DNA of 23,263 bases from the NCBI GenBank assembly GCA_937915565.1, contig CALDMH010000074.1, forward strand, positions 1-23,263, read 5' to 3'. The translations under genes were made by a program, and so were the position numbers. Positions 1-6,712 of this stretch are shown here, one piece after another. The notes under the pieces are model-generated. The model was not told the DNA's origin, did no database searches, and was given only the letters and a program-made list of their open reading frames with translations. Position 1 is the first letter of the stretch. Every line of letters begins with the position of its first letter. Source of the stretch: an uncultured Clostridia bacterium (lineage in GTDB: Bacteria > Bacillota > Clostridia > Christensenellales > Borkfalkiaceae).

Positions 1-3
1 AAA

Positions 4-135
4 GCAGAGTAGTACGGAAAGCGTCAAGTAGCATATAACGGGATGTTGAATATGCTCGAAAAGGCTCGTTGAAATTTTTGAGGGGTTAAAGCCTGCAAAT
101 GAAAGTGTCTTGCGATTTTCCGGCGCATCCAATGC
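4..135 (+). promoter_or_regulatory. Tetrahydrofolate (THF-I) riboswitch aptamer upstream of folT
   Basis: The conserved blocks of the class I THF riboswitch appear in order: GAGTAG (7-12), GTCAAGT (22-28), AACGGGATGTTG (37-48), CGAA (57-60) and GCATCC (125-130). The expected helices also form: GCATAT/ATATGC (31-36 with 49-54) closes the arm that carries the GGGATGTTG block, and GGAAA near 16-20 pairs with TTTCC near 117-121. Between CGAA and GCATCC lies more sequence than in textbook examples, including an AGGCT/AGCCT hairpin (62-66 with 89-93). THF riboswitches commonly control folate transport and synthesis genes, and the next gene is a FolT-like transporter protein. The closing P1 helix is weak in what is visible, and its 5' side may begin before the window. 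Confidence 0.8.
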
Positions 136-234
136 GAAAGCGACCGCCGTCGGGCTGTAAAAATCCTGTTGAAGTCGGTTAAATCGGTTAAATCGATTTG
201 ATAAACGCCGTTAAGGCGGTTGCGTTTTACTTGG

Positions 235-263
235 AACTCTCCTTTAATCGGGAGGTTTTTTTT
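235..263 (+). promoter_or_regulatory. Hairpin over the folT ribosome binding site followed by eight T's
   Basis: AACTCTCC (235-242) can pair with GGGAGGTT (250-257) with one C-A mismatch and two G-T pairs; the core CTCC/GGAG pairing is perfect. The 3' arm contains the Shine-Dalgarno GGGAGG of folT and runs directly into T's at 256-263. It could be the expression platform of the THF riboswitch, acting either as a weak terminator or by hiding the ribosome binding site. The mechanism is inferred. Confidence 0.45.
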
Positions 264-920
264 ATGGAAAAAAGTACGTTCAATTTCGGCAGGCTCGTTT
301 TTTCGGAGCGTTTCCGCAATTCGTCGCGCGCAAAAAAAATAGCCGCAATCGCGGTTTTTGCGGCTATGTCGGTCGTTACGAATATGTTTTTGGAACTGAA
401 AATGTTCGACATTCAGTTTTCGCTGACGTTGTTCTTTTCGGCGGTAACGGGCGTGGCGATAGGGCCGCTCGCGGGCTTTCTCACCTGTATTTTCGGCGAT
501 TTTATCGGTTATCTTTTTTCTCCCGGCGGAATGATTTATATGCCGTGGGTAGGCGTTTCCACAGGGCTTTTCGCCTTTCTTTCAGGGCTTATTCTCGGCA
601 GAATTTTCGATAAAACCGAAGACGTAACTTACGGCAAAATTTTCATAAGGCTTGCAATTTACGTCGTTGTTAGCTTTTTCGTGTGCACGATAGCCGTGAA
701 TTCCACGGGTTTCTACGTTTATAATTACTACGTCGGCTTTGGCAAGAATTTCGTTCGCTTTGCCGCGGAAAATTTCGGCGGCGATTGCAATTTCTTCGTT
801 TACGTTTTATACAGGCTCTTCTTTTTGGGGCAAATATGGAACAGTGTTGCAAATTACGCGCTTTTGTTCATCTTTTTCCCCACGCTCAAACGCGTTTTGA
901 AAACGCGCCGCGCGGATTGA
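264..920 (+). CDS. folT: FolT-like ECF transporter substrate-binding (S) component, probably for folate
   Basis: A 218-residue integral membrane protein with about six hydrophobic segments, of the size and pattern of energy-coupling-factor S components. The S component captures a vitamin and delivers it through a shared EcfA-A'-T module; no ECF ATPase or EcfT gene is in this window. After a basic N-terminus, the first membrane segment begins near residue 25 (AKKIAAIAVFAAMSVV). A Gly-rich stretch follows (SAVTGVAIGPLAGFLT, about residues 72-87), and the LGQIWNSVANYALLF region lies near the C-terminus. Folate specificity is supported mainly by the THF riboswitch directly upstream. I chose the ATG at 264 because GGGAGG sits 8 bases before it; an ATG at 198 lacks such a site. 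The 3' end overlaps the convergent flippase gene by 67 bp. It could be an S component for another vitamin. Confidence 0.75.
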   Translation: MEKSTFNFGRLVFSERFRNSSRAKKIAAIAVFAAMSVVTNMFLELKMFDIQFSLTLFFSAVTGVAIGPLAGFLTCIFGDFIGYLFSPGGMIYMPWVGVSTGLFAFLSGLILGRIFDKTEDVTYGKIFIRLAIYVVVSFFVCTIAVNSTGFYVYNYYVGFGKNFVRFAAENFGGDCNFFVYVLYRLFFLGQIWNSVANYALLFIFFPTLKRVLKTRRAD

Positions 921-2404
921 TTTTTTCCGTCGAAGTCGAGCATACCGAAAACGTAAAACAAAAGCAGTGAAAACGCTACGGAAACGAGCGAGGAAGCGGC
1001 AACGCCGAAGAATTCTCCGATGAGCGGCACGAGAACGTTTTTCGTGAAATATCCCGCAAGAAAGCTCGGAAGGATAAACGCCGCGCCGCGGATTACGTAA
1101 GAGGTGGTTTTCGGCGGCTTCGGGCAAACCTTTGAAACGGCGCGTAAGTTGAGAAAAGAAGTTATGACGTAACTTAAAATCATTCCGAAAATAAGCGAAT
1201 CCACGCCGAGGTATTTCGGTAAAAATATAATCGAAACGACGAGGGCGGCTGCGCCGGAAAGATAATAGACGAGCGTTTGCTTTTCTTTATTCAAAGAATT
1301 TAAAATACTGGTGGTTATGATTGTGAGGCTCATCGGGAGCATCGTCATAGCCCCTTTTTTTACGTAATTTCCCGCAACTTTGTCGGCGTAGATTATCGAG
1401 CCTAACGATTCGCCCGCAAAAAGGAAAACGGGGATAAGCGTGCAGGCGATGAAAACGGAAAATTTAATCGCTTTTTCCACGTTGTTTTTAAGCGTGAGAT
1501 AGTTTTTTGAATAGTAGTTGGAAGAGAGTTCCGGCACGAGGACGAGAGCGAGCGAACCTATGAACGTGGACGGCATAAAAATCAACGGAAAAGCCATACC
1601 GAAAACCTTGCCGAATTCCGAAACGGCGTTGGCTTCCGCCATACCGTAGCGGATAAGTCTTGCGGGCAAAAGTACGGCTATAAGCGTGTTAATAAGCGAA
1701 GTTGCCGTTCTCATAAACGTAATCGGGGCGGAGGATTGAAAGAGCGGCTTTAATTCGCGTTTCGGGAGCGCGAGTCTTCCGCCTTTTACAAAATACGCCG
1801 TAAGCGACGTTAAAAACGAAAAAACGTAAGAGATGAGAACTGCGTACATCGCGCGTTTCGTTCCGTTTAAAAAGTCGGTGGAAGTTTTCACGAGGATAAT
1901 CCCCGCGATAACCATAACGGCTTCCTCGAAGAGTTCGATAAGGCTATACGTCAAAAACCTTTCGTTGCCCCAGAACGTGCCGCGGATAACGGCGTAAACC
2001 GAGGTTATGATAAGCCCCGGAATAACGATTGAAAGAAGTTCGGAGCAACGCTTGTCGGAAAAGAGAAAATCCGTAAGCGGAAGCCGCGCCAAAACTATCA
2101 GCGTTATAGGCACGGAAACGAGCAAGGTGAGGAGAATTCCCGCCGAAACGACTCTTCCGTTATTGTCCGCTTTGCCTTCTTCGCGATATTTAATCATCGT
2201 TCTCGAAACGGTTATCGGAATCCCGGACGACGTAATCGTCATAAATAAACCGAGGACGGAAAGAGCAATCTGATAAAGCCCCAACCCTTCCGAGCCTAAC
2301 TCGCGCGATAAAAACACTCTGTATAAAAACCCTAAAAATCTTTCAAAACTCGAAAGCACGGTGACGATTACAACCGTTTTAAAAACCTTTTTAATTTTAT
2401 TCAC
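854..2404 (-). CDS. SpoVB/MurJ-family MOP flippase (polysaccharide or lipid-linked precursor exporter)
   Basis: A 516-residue polytopic membrane protein, full length for the SpoVB/MurJ branch of the MOP exporter superfamily, with about 14 hydrophobic segments. Relatives flip lipid-linked cell-wall precursors such as lipid II or O-unit carriers; SpoVB itself acts in spore cortex synthesis. The N-terminus has the family's usual opening: a first helix, then ELGSEGLGLYQIALS and a stretch around SSGIPITVSR (about residues 36-70). A Lys/Arg-rich tail ends it. The start codon is GTG at 2404, with only a weak GGGG next to it and no good Shine-Dalgarno; the next Met would remove the first conserved helix. 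The last 67 bp lie on the opposite strand of the folT 3' end. Spore cortex, capsule or general peptidoglycan roles cannot be told apart, although the organism clearly makes spores. Confidence 0.85.
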   Translation of the reverse strand: MNKIKKVFKTVVIVTVLSSFERFLGFLYRVFLSRELGSEGLGLYQIALSVLGLFMTITSSGIPITVSRTMIKYREEGKADNNGRVVSAGILLTLLVSVPITLIVLARLPLTDFLFSDKRCSELLSIVIPGLIITSVYAVIRGTFWGNERFLTYSLIELFEEAVMVIAGIILVKTSTDFLNGTKRAMYAVLISYVFSFLTSLTAYFVKGGRLALPKRELKPLFQSSAPITFMRTATSLINTLIAVLLPARLIRYGMAEANAVSEFGKVFGMAFPLIFMPSTFIGSLALVLVPELSSNYYSKNYLTLKNNVEKAIKFSVFIACTLIPVFLFAGESLGSIIYADKVAGNYVKKGAMTMLPMSLTIITTSILNSLNKEKQTLVYYLSGAAALVVSIIFLPKYLGVDSLIFGMILSYVITSFLNLRAVSKVCPKPPKTTSYVIRGAAFILPSFLAGYFTKNVLVPLIGEFFGVAASSLVSVAFSLLLFYVFGMLDFDGKNQSARRVFKTRLSVGKKMNKSA

Positions 2405-2457
2405 CCCGAAATTTTTTTTGACGTATCCCGCAACGATTAAGGCCGCAGGCGAAAGGC

Positions 2458-2569
2458 GAAATTCAGGCGTCGAAATTTAACCGCCGAAATTCAACCGTTG
2501 AAATTCAACCGTCGAAATTAAATCGGAAAAATTCAACCGCCGAAGTTCGATGCCGAAATTCAATCGACG
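2458..2569. repeat. Degenerate 14-bp tandem repeat, about eight copies, in the flippase/LysM intergenic region
   Basis: Units resemble GAAATTCAACCGCC. Copies start at 2458, 2472, 2486, 2500, 2514 and 2528 (14 bp each), then 2542 (13 bp) and 2555 (15 bp). The third and fourth differ only at the last base. The unit length is not a multiple of three, and no reading frame is kept. The tract fills most of the space between the start of the minus-strand flippase gene (2404) and the plus-strand LysM gene (2636). No function is evident. Confidence 0.75.
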
Positions 2570-2623
2570 GATTTCGGTCGGCTCGATTCAGCCCCTTGCG
2601 TTCTATAAAATGTTTATTAAAAA

Positions 2624-2629
2624 TATAAT
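2624..2629 (+). promoter_or_regulatory. TATAAT -10 element placed for a leaderless LysM transcript
   Basis: A perfect TATAAT ends 6 bases before the ATG at 2636, so transcription would be expected to begin at about the start codon. No good -35 is visible at 16-18 bp (TTCTAT at 2601-2606 is poor), and there is no Shine-Dalgarno between the -10 and the gene. Confidence 0.5.
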
Positions 2630-2635
2630 AAAACT

Positions 2636-2950
2636 ATGAATACGAAATTGCTTAATATGTCGGATTTCAAAAAAACGTTCGTATATAAAACCGAACGCGG
2701 CGACGACCTCGATTCGATTGCCGAGAAGTTTTCCACGACGAAACAAATCGTCGTCACGAATAATTTGCTTACCAGCAAACCCGAACAGGGCGATATGCTC
2801 GTTATAGAGCGGGCAAACGGCAAAGAATACACCGTGAAGCCGTTCGATACGATAGAAAGACTTTCCGGTGGAGATAAAAGGCGGGAAATCGAAATTCTCA
2901 AAAACAATAAAATCGATTTTATTTACGTCGGGCAGAAAATTTATCTTTAA
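2636..2950 (+). CDS. Small double-LysM domain protein
   Basis: A 104-residue protein made almost wholly of two LysM-like repeats. The first spans about residues 15-57 (TERGDDLDSIAEKFSTTKQI, then VTNNL and a closing GDMLVIE). The second spans about 64-104 (YTVKPFDTIERLS, then ILKNNKID and the typical end YVGQKIYL). LysM domains bind N-acetylglucosamine-containing glycans such as peptidoglycan or spore cortex. No signal peptide or membrane segment is visible, which is unusual for a wall-binding protein and fits either an in-cell role, as for LysM proteins loaded onto the forespore, or export by another route. There is no Shine-Dalgarno before the ATG at 2636 or the alternative at 2657; a TATAAT 6 bases upstream suggests leaderless translation. 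Function is unknown beyond glycan binding. Confidence 0.7.
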   Translation: MNTKLLNMSDFKKTFVYKTERGDDLDSIAEKFSTTKQIVVTNNLLTSKPEQGDMLVIERANGKEYTVKPFDTIERLSGGDKRREIEILKNNKIDFIYVGQKIYL

Positions 2951-2966
2951 ACGGTTATTTCCGCAG

Positions 2967-2995
2967 TTGACAAATTCTTCGTAAAGTGGTATTCT
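2967..2995 (+). promoter_or_regulatory. perR promoter, placed for a leaderless or near-leaderless mRNA
   Basis: A perfect TTGACA -35 (2967-2972), a 17-bp spacer and TATTCT as -10 (2990-2995, four of six consensus bases). The ATG of perR is at 3004, 8 bases after the -10, which is where transcription should begin. No Shine-Dalgarno lies between them. Confidence 0.7.
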
Positions 2996-3003
2996 TTCGT
3001 CAA

Positions 3004-3390
3004 ATGAAAGCGAGAAGAAATACGACGCAAAGGGCGATTGTCGCGGAAGTGGCAAAAACGCTTTATCATCCGAGCGCGGAAGAGGTTTACGAAGAGGTTA
3101 AAAAACGCGATAAAGGAGTGGGCAGGGCGACCGTTTTCCGCAATCTCAATCTGCTTGCCGAGGAAGGCTCTTTTTTTAAAGTGTTTTTAAACGGCGAGCC
3201 CGTGCGGTACGATACGAACCCCGTCCGTCACGACCATTTTTTATGCACCGTTTGCGGAGAAATAACCGATTTACCGCCCGAAACGTTTTCGGAAACCGAC
3301 GAGGAAACCGAGGAACTTTCGCGACAAGGCTATAAAGTCGAAAGTAAATCCGTCGCGTATTACGGCGTTTGCCGTAAATGCAGGCGGTAA
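3004..3390 (+). CDS. perR: PerR-type Fur-family metal-dependent peroxide-sensing repressor
   Basis: A 128-residue Fur-family protein: an N-terminal winged helix (HPSAEEVYEEVKK, then RATVFRNLNLLAEEG as recognition region) and a C-terminal dimer and metal domain. The PerR regulatory-metal ligands are present: the His of YHPSAEE, the Asp of RYDTN, both His of RHDHFLC and the Asp of GEITDLP. Fur proteins usually carry Glu at that last position. Two CxxC pairs (CTVC and CRKC) supply the structural zinc site, and the ending YYGVCRKC matches the PerR pattern closely. PerR represses oxidative-stress genes until peroxide oxidises its Fe-bound His. The start is ATG 3004; a GTG at 2986 lies inside the promoter. 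An inverted repeat with Per-box-like half sites lies at 6090-6110. Another Fur subfamily is possible but less likely. Confidence 0.85.
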   Translation: MKARRNTTQRAIVAEVAKTLYHPSAEEVYEEVKKRDKGVGRATVFRNLNLLAEEGSFFKVFLNGEPVRYDTNPVRHDHFLCTVCGEITDLPPETFSETDEETEELSRQGYKVESKSVAYYGVCRKCRR

Positions 3391-3435
3391 TTTGCGTTGC
3401 GGAATAAAAAAAATGATTATACGAGCCGAAAACGC

Positions 3436-3464
3436 TTGCTAAATGTTTTTCGTTATGATATACT
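3436..3464 (+). promoter_or_regulatory. secG promoter
   Basis: TTGCTA (3436-3441), a 17-bp spacer and TATACT (3459-3464). The predicted start near 3471 leaves a leader of about 30 bases containing the GGAG ribosome binding site of secG. This is an ordinary leadered arrangement, unlike the neighbouring perR. Confidence 0.65.
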
Positions 3465-3500
3465 TGAAGTAATCGAATATAAATAAACGGAGAAATAAAT

Positions 3501-3788
3501 ATGCTTGCAAATTTACTTATGGATAGCTGGACGCTCAAAATGATAATATGTATTCCGAGCGTGGTATTAGCCGTTCTTTGCGCAATTTTTTTTATAATCG
3601 TAATTATGCTTCAACCGAGCAATTCGGAAGGAATAAGCGCGCTTAACGGTCAACAGGAAACGTTTTTCGCCGATAAGAAAAACAAGAGCAAAACGTTGGA
3701 AAGCAAATTGAGAAGGCTCACCGTCGTTACGATAGCCATTATGGCGGTTTGTATGATAGCGTTCTTCGTTGCGCAGACTTTCCTTTAA
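3501..3788 (+). CDS. secG: Preprotein translocase subunit SecG
   Basis: A 95-residue protein with two membrane helices (about residues 13-36 and 72-93) joined by a cytoplasmic loop holding the SecG signature: VIMLQPSNSEGISALNG, then a FFADKK segment and LESKLRRLT before helix two. SecG is the small non-essential subunit of SecYEG that assists SecA-driven protein export. It is slightly longer at the N-terminus than typical SecG. A GGAG lies 9 bases before the ATG, and a dedicated promoter is visible upstream. The order secG-rnr-smpB is a common arrangement in Gram-positive bacteria, which supports all three calls. A terminator-like hairpin follows the stop codon and separates it from rnr. Confidence 0.93.
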   Translation: MLANLLMDSWTLKMIICIPSVVLAVLCAIFFIIVIMLQPSNSEGISALNGQQETFFADKKNKSKTLESKLRRLTVVTIAIMAVCMIAFFVAQTFL

Positions 3789-3804
3789 TTTTTTAAGATA
3801 AACA

Positions 3805-3835
3805 AAGGCGACATTCGATGTCGCCTTATTTTTTT
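3805..3835 (+). terminator. Hairpin with T-run between secG and rnr
   Basis: AAGGCGACAT (3805-3814) and ATGTCGCCTT (3818-3827) form a perfect 10-bp stem with a TCG loop, followed by a T-rich stretch to 3835. It looks like a rho-independent terminator for secG, yet the rnr start codon lies only 7 bases after the T-run. Partial readthrough, or a role in rnr expression, is therefore possible. Confidence 0.75.
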
Positions 3836-3842
3836 GCAAAAT

Positions 3843-5942
3843 ATGAGTATTTACGAACAATTAAAAGAAAAATTCGCTCGCGGCGAATGGGCGGGCTATA
3901 CGAGAAAAATGATTTTTTCGGAGCTCGGGATTCAGTCTCAATCCGAAAAAAGTATGCTCGGCAGAATTCTTGCCGAACTTCAACTTCACGGCGTGGTTTT
4001 TTATATAGACGGAAAATATCAAACCCCGTCGTCGGCAGGATTTATCGAGGGAACTCTTCGCGGAAACGAGCGCGGTTTTGCGTTTTTCACGCCGACGGAC
4101 GGCAAAACTCCCGATTTATTCATACCCAACAAAAGCCTTCACGGCGCGCTCCATAAGGATAGGGTTCTGGCAGTTAAGGTCGAGTCCGAAAGGGGTTCGT
4201 CGGACGAGGGAGAAGTCGTGAAAATTTTAGAGCGCGGCGTAACTTCGCTTTGCGGAACTTATTTTAAGGAGCGGGATTTCGGTTTCGTCCGCCCGGACGA
4301 TAAAAACTATTTCGTCGATATTTACGTTCCTTTTAAACGCGCCAACGGAGCGAAATCGCGCGATAAGGTGCTTGTCGATATTTATAAATTTCCCGAAAAC
4401 GGCAGCCCCGAAGGGCAGGTTAAGGAAATTCTCGGCAGGCAGTTCGATTTGAAATCCGAGGAGCTTTCCATAATAAAAAGCTACGGTTATAAGGAGATTT
4501 TCCCTAATTCGGTGGTTAAGGAAGTGGGAAAAATCGACGACGAGGTCACTGACGAGCAGGCTTTCGGGAGGGAAGATTTCACGAACAGGCTTATCGTAAC
4601 GATTGACGGCGAGGATTCGCGGGATTTCGACGACGCCGTTGAAGTTTGGAAAAACGCCGACGGCAATTATATGCTCGGCGTTCATATCGCCGACGTTTCG
4701 GAGTACGTTAAAAAGGGAAGTCCGCTCGATAAAGAGGCGTTGAGCCGTTCCACGAGCGTGTATTTTCCCGATAGAGTTATCCCGATGCTTCCCAAGGAGC
4801 TTTCAAACGGAATTTGTTCGCTCAACGAGGGCGTGAGGAGGCTTACGCTTTCCTGTATTATGGAAATAAACGGCGATGGCGACGTCGTTGATAAAAGAAT
4901 AACGCACTCGGTAATCAAATCGGCAAAGAGAATGACTTACGCCGAGGTTCAGGGGATTATCGAAGGAAAAGAGGAATATCTCGGGAAGTATCCGAAAATA
5001 ACGCCTATGATACTTGAAATGCGCGAGCTTCAAAAAATACTCACGAAAAAGCGGGACAAGCGCGGCAGCGTGGACCTCGACGTGAGAGAATCGCACGTTT
5101 ACCTCGATAACGGGAAAATAGTCGTAGAGCCGAGAAAGTCCGCCGAGGCGTATAAAATCATCGAGGAGTTTATGGTCGCCGCAAACGAATGCGTCGCGGA
5201 ATACGCTTTTTATCTCGAAGCTCCGTTTATTTACAGGGTTCACGGCAAGCCGCTTCCCGAAAAGGCGAAAGCGTTTGCGGAGTTTGCCTCGATGATAGGT
5301 TTAAGCGTTAAATGGAAGCCGGAAGAGGTCAGGCCGAGCGATTTTTCGGCTTTGCTTTTAAAACTCAAAGGCGAGCCGATATTTCCGGTAGTCAACAAGA
5401 TAATGCTTCGCAGTATGCAAAAGGCGAAATATTCGCCCGAAAACGATGGGCATTTCGGTTTGTCGAGCAAGTGTTATTGTCACTTCACGTCGCCAATAAG
5501 AAGGTATCCCGACCTTGTCGTTCACAGGGTTTTAAAATTGATTATTGACGGGCAATTTGGCGAGTTAATCGACTTATACGGGGACTTTGTGGATGAAGCC
5601 GCGCGCATTTCTTCCGAAAACGAACGCCGTGCGGACGAAGCCGAAAGGGCGGTGGACGACCTTTACAAGGCGTACTATATGCGCGATTATATCGGCGAGG
5701 AATTCAACGGCGTTATAAGCGGAGTTACGACGAACGGAATTTACAGCGAGCTTGAAAACACGGTTGAGGGCTTCACGCCGATTGAACTTCTTCCGAGGGG
5801 GAACTACGTTTTCGACGAAAAAACGTATTCTCTCGTTTCGGCAAAACGCAGGTTTACGCTCGGCGACAGGGTTCGCGTCGGCGTTGCCGGCGTGGACGAG
5901 GCGGCGAAGCGCGTGGAACTCGTCATTCTTGAGAAATATTGA
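3843..5942 (+). CDS. rnr: Ribonuclease R (3'-5' exoribonuclease, RNase II/RNB superfamily)
   Basis: A 699-residue protein with the RNase R layout: an N-terminal winged-helix-like region (about 1-60), two OB/cold-shock domains (about 65-205), the RNB catalytic domain (about 245-570) and a C-terminal S1 domain (about 620-699). The catalytic signature IDGEDSRDFDDAVEV, with its cluster of Asp residues that bind magnesium, lies near residue 255. RNase R degrades structured RNA and, with tmRNA-SmpB, removes the faulty mRNA after trans-translation. The long basic tail of E. coli RNase R is absent; the protein stops right after the S1 domain. The start is ATG 3843. A TTG at 3834 is possible but lies in the T-run of the upstream hairpin. 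No Shine-Dalgarno is visible for either, so how translation starts is unclear. Confidence 0.95.
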   Translation: MSIYEQLKEKFARGEWAGYTRKMIFSELGIQSQSEKSMLGRILAELQLHGVVFYIDGKYQTPSSAGFIEGTLRGNERGFAFFTPTDGKTPDLFIPNKSLHGALHKDRVLAVKVESERGSSDEGEVVKILERGVTSLCGTYFKERDFGFVRPDDKNYFVDIYVPFKRANGAKSRDKVLVDIYKFPENGSPEGQVKEILGRQFDLKSEELSIIKSYGYKEIFPNSVVKEVGKIDDEVTDEQAFGREDFTNRLIVTIDGEDSRDFDDAVEVWKNADGNYMLGVHIADVSEYVKKGSPLDKEALSRSTSVYFPDRVIPMLPKELSNGICSLNEGVRRLTLSCIMEINGDGDVVDKRITHSVIKSAKRMTYAEVQGIIEGKEEYLGKYPKITPMILEMRELQKILTKKRDKRGSVDLDVRESHVYLDNGKIVVEPRKSAEAYKIIEEFMVAANECVAEYAFYLEAPFIYRVHGKPLPEKAKAFAEFASMIGLSVKWKPEEVRPSDFSALLLKLKGEPIFPVVNKIMLRSMQKAKYSPENDGHFGLSSKCYCHFTSPIRRYPDLVVHRVLKLIIDGQFGELIDLYGDFVDEAARISSENERRADEAERAVDDLYKAYYMRDYIGEEFNGVISGVTTNGIYSELENTVEGFTPIELLPRGNYVFDEKTYSLVSAKRRFTLGDRVRVGVAGVDEAAKRVELVILEKY

Positions 5943-5944
5943 TA

Positions 5945-5985
5945 AAAAGTCGCCGTCGGTAAAAAGTCGTCGGCGACTTTTCTCG
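5945..5985 (+). terminator. Rho-independent terminator after rnr
   Basis: AAAAGTCGCCG (5945-5955) pairs perfectly with CGGCGACTTTT (5971-5981) around a 15-base loop, followed by T-rich sequence. It begins 3 bases after the rnr stop codon, so smpB needs its own promoter, which is found at 6125. Confidence 0.8.
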
Positions 5986-6089
5986 TTTGCGAAAATTTTT
6001 CAGCGTTTATCAGGCTTTTTTGCGTTTAAGCCGGCATTTCGGCGGTTGAGAAGAGTAAAATTCGTGAGTTTTGGTGAAATTTGCGAGAA

Positions 6090-6110
6090 TTATAATATAA
6101 AATATTATAA
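6090..6110. promoter_or_regulatory. Perfect 9-bp inverted repeat with Per-box-like half sites upstream of smpB
   Basis: TTATAATAT, a 3-base AAA spacer, then ATATTATAA. The outer halves TTATAAT and ATTATAA equal the half sites of the Bacillus PerR box, but the gap between them is 7 bases instead of 1, so it is not a canonical operator. Both strands also carry TATAAT. It lies about 50 bp upstream of the smpB -10. A chance A+T-rich palindrome is possible. Confidence 0.35.
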
Positions 6111-6124
6111 ACCCGCCGTTTCCC

Positions 6125-6153
6125 TTGCAAAATACGTTGCGTTGTGGTAAAAT
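6125..6153 (+). promoter_or_regulatory. smpB promoter, placed for a nearly leaderless mRNA
   Basis: TTGCAA (6125-6130), a 17-bp spacer and TAAAAT (6148-6153). Only 9 bases separate the -10 from the smpB ATG at 6163, so the 5' leader would be about 0-3 bases. Confidence 0.65.
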
Positions 6154-6162
6154 AAATCGAGT

Positions 6163-6615
6163 ATGAAAGTTATATCCGAAAACAGAGAAGCGAGATTTGA
6201 ATATTTTATCGAGGATTCTTTCGAGGCGGGGATTGCCTTGGACGGCGGAGAAGTGAAGTCCATAAAAACCGGCAACGTCAGTTTAAAGGACGCTTATTGC
6301 TCCGTCGATAAGGCGGAAGTTTTTATTAAAGGAATGCACGTCGCCGTGTACGACCGCGGCGGGGCGTTTAACGTTAAGGACAGCCGCAGGGACAGGCGTT
6401 TATTGTTGCATAAAAGCGAAATCAGGAAGCTTATCGGCAAGGTGAACGAAAAGGGATATACGCTCGTGCCGTTAAAAATTTATTTAAAGCAGGCGCTTAT
6501 CAAGCTTGAAATAGGGCTTTGCAGAGGTAAGCACACTTACGATAAAAAGCAAAGCATCAAAGAACGCGATTTGGACAGGTCGGCTCAAAGAGATTTGAAA
6601 AACGTCAAATTATGA
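6163..6615 (+). CDS. smpB: SsrA-binding protein SmpB
   Basis: A 150-residue SmpB, normal length, complete with the hallmark segments: NREARFEYFIEDSFEAGIAL at the start, the GGEVKSIKTGNVSLKDAYC core, and GKHTYDKKQSIKERD followed by a basic tail that inserts into the mRNA channel of the ribosome. SmpB binds the tRNA-like end of tmRNA and delivers it with EF-Tu to ribosomes stalled without a stop codon. The partner tmRNA is in this window at 16493-16849 on the other strand. Only a weak GAG lies near the start, and the promoter suggests the message begins at or just before the ATG. The six-gene polymer operon follows after a gap of about 100 bases with no obvious terminator, so some read-through into it is possible. 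Confidence 0.95.
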   Translation: MKVISENREARFEYFIEDSFEAGIALDGGEVKSIKTGNVSLKDAYCSVDKAEVFIKGMHVAVYDRGGAFNVKDSRRDRRLLLHKSEIRKLIGKVNEKGYTLVPLKIYLKQALIKLEIGLCRGKHTYDKKQSIKERDLDRSAQRDLKNVKL

Positions 6616-6712
6616 AAGTTTTGGCGGGTTCTAACGCACTCGGCTAATCGGCCGATTCGGTTTACGATTATACGAATTGAAAATTTGAAAAATTGAAAGA
6701 AAGTTTGCGGAA

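Noticed and set aside
204..221. AACGCC/GGCGGTT hairpin upstream of folT considered as a terminator
   Set aside because: Only about 4 bp pair cleanly and no T-run follows; the hairpin at 235-257 is a better platform candidate.
2458..2569. CRISPR array
   Set aside because: Units are 14 bp, directly adjacent and degenerate, with no unique spacers and no cas genes in the window.
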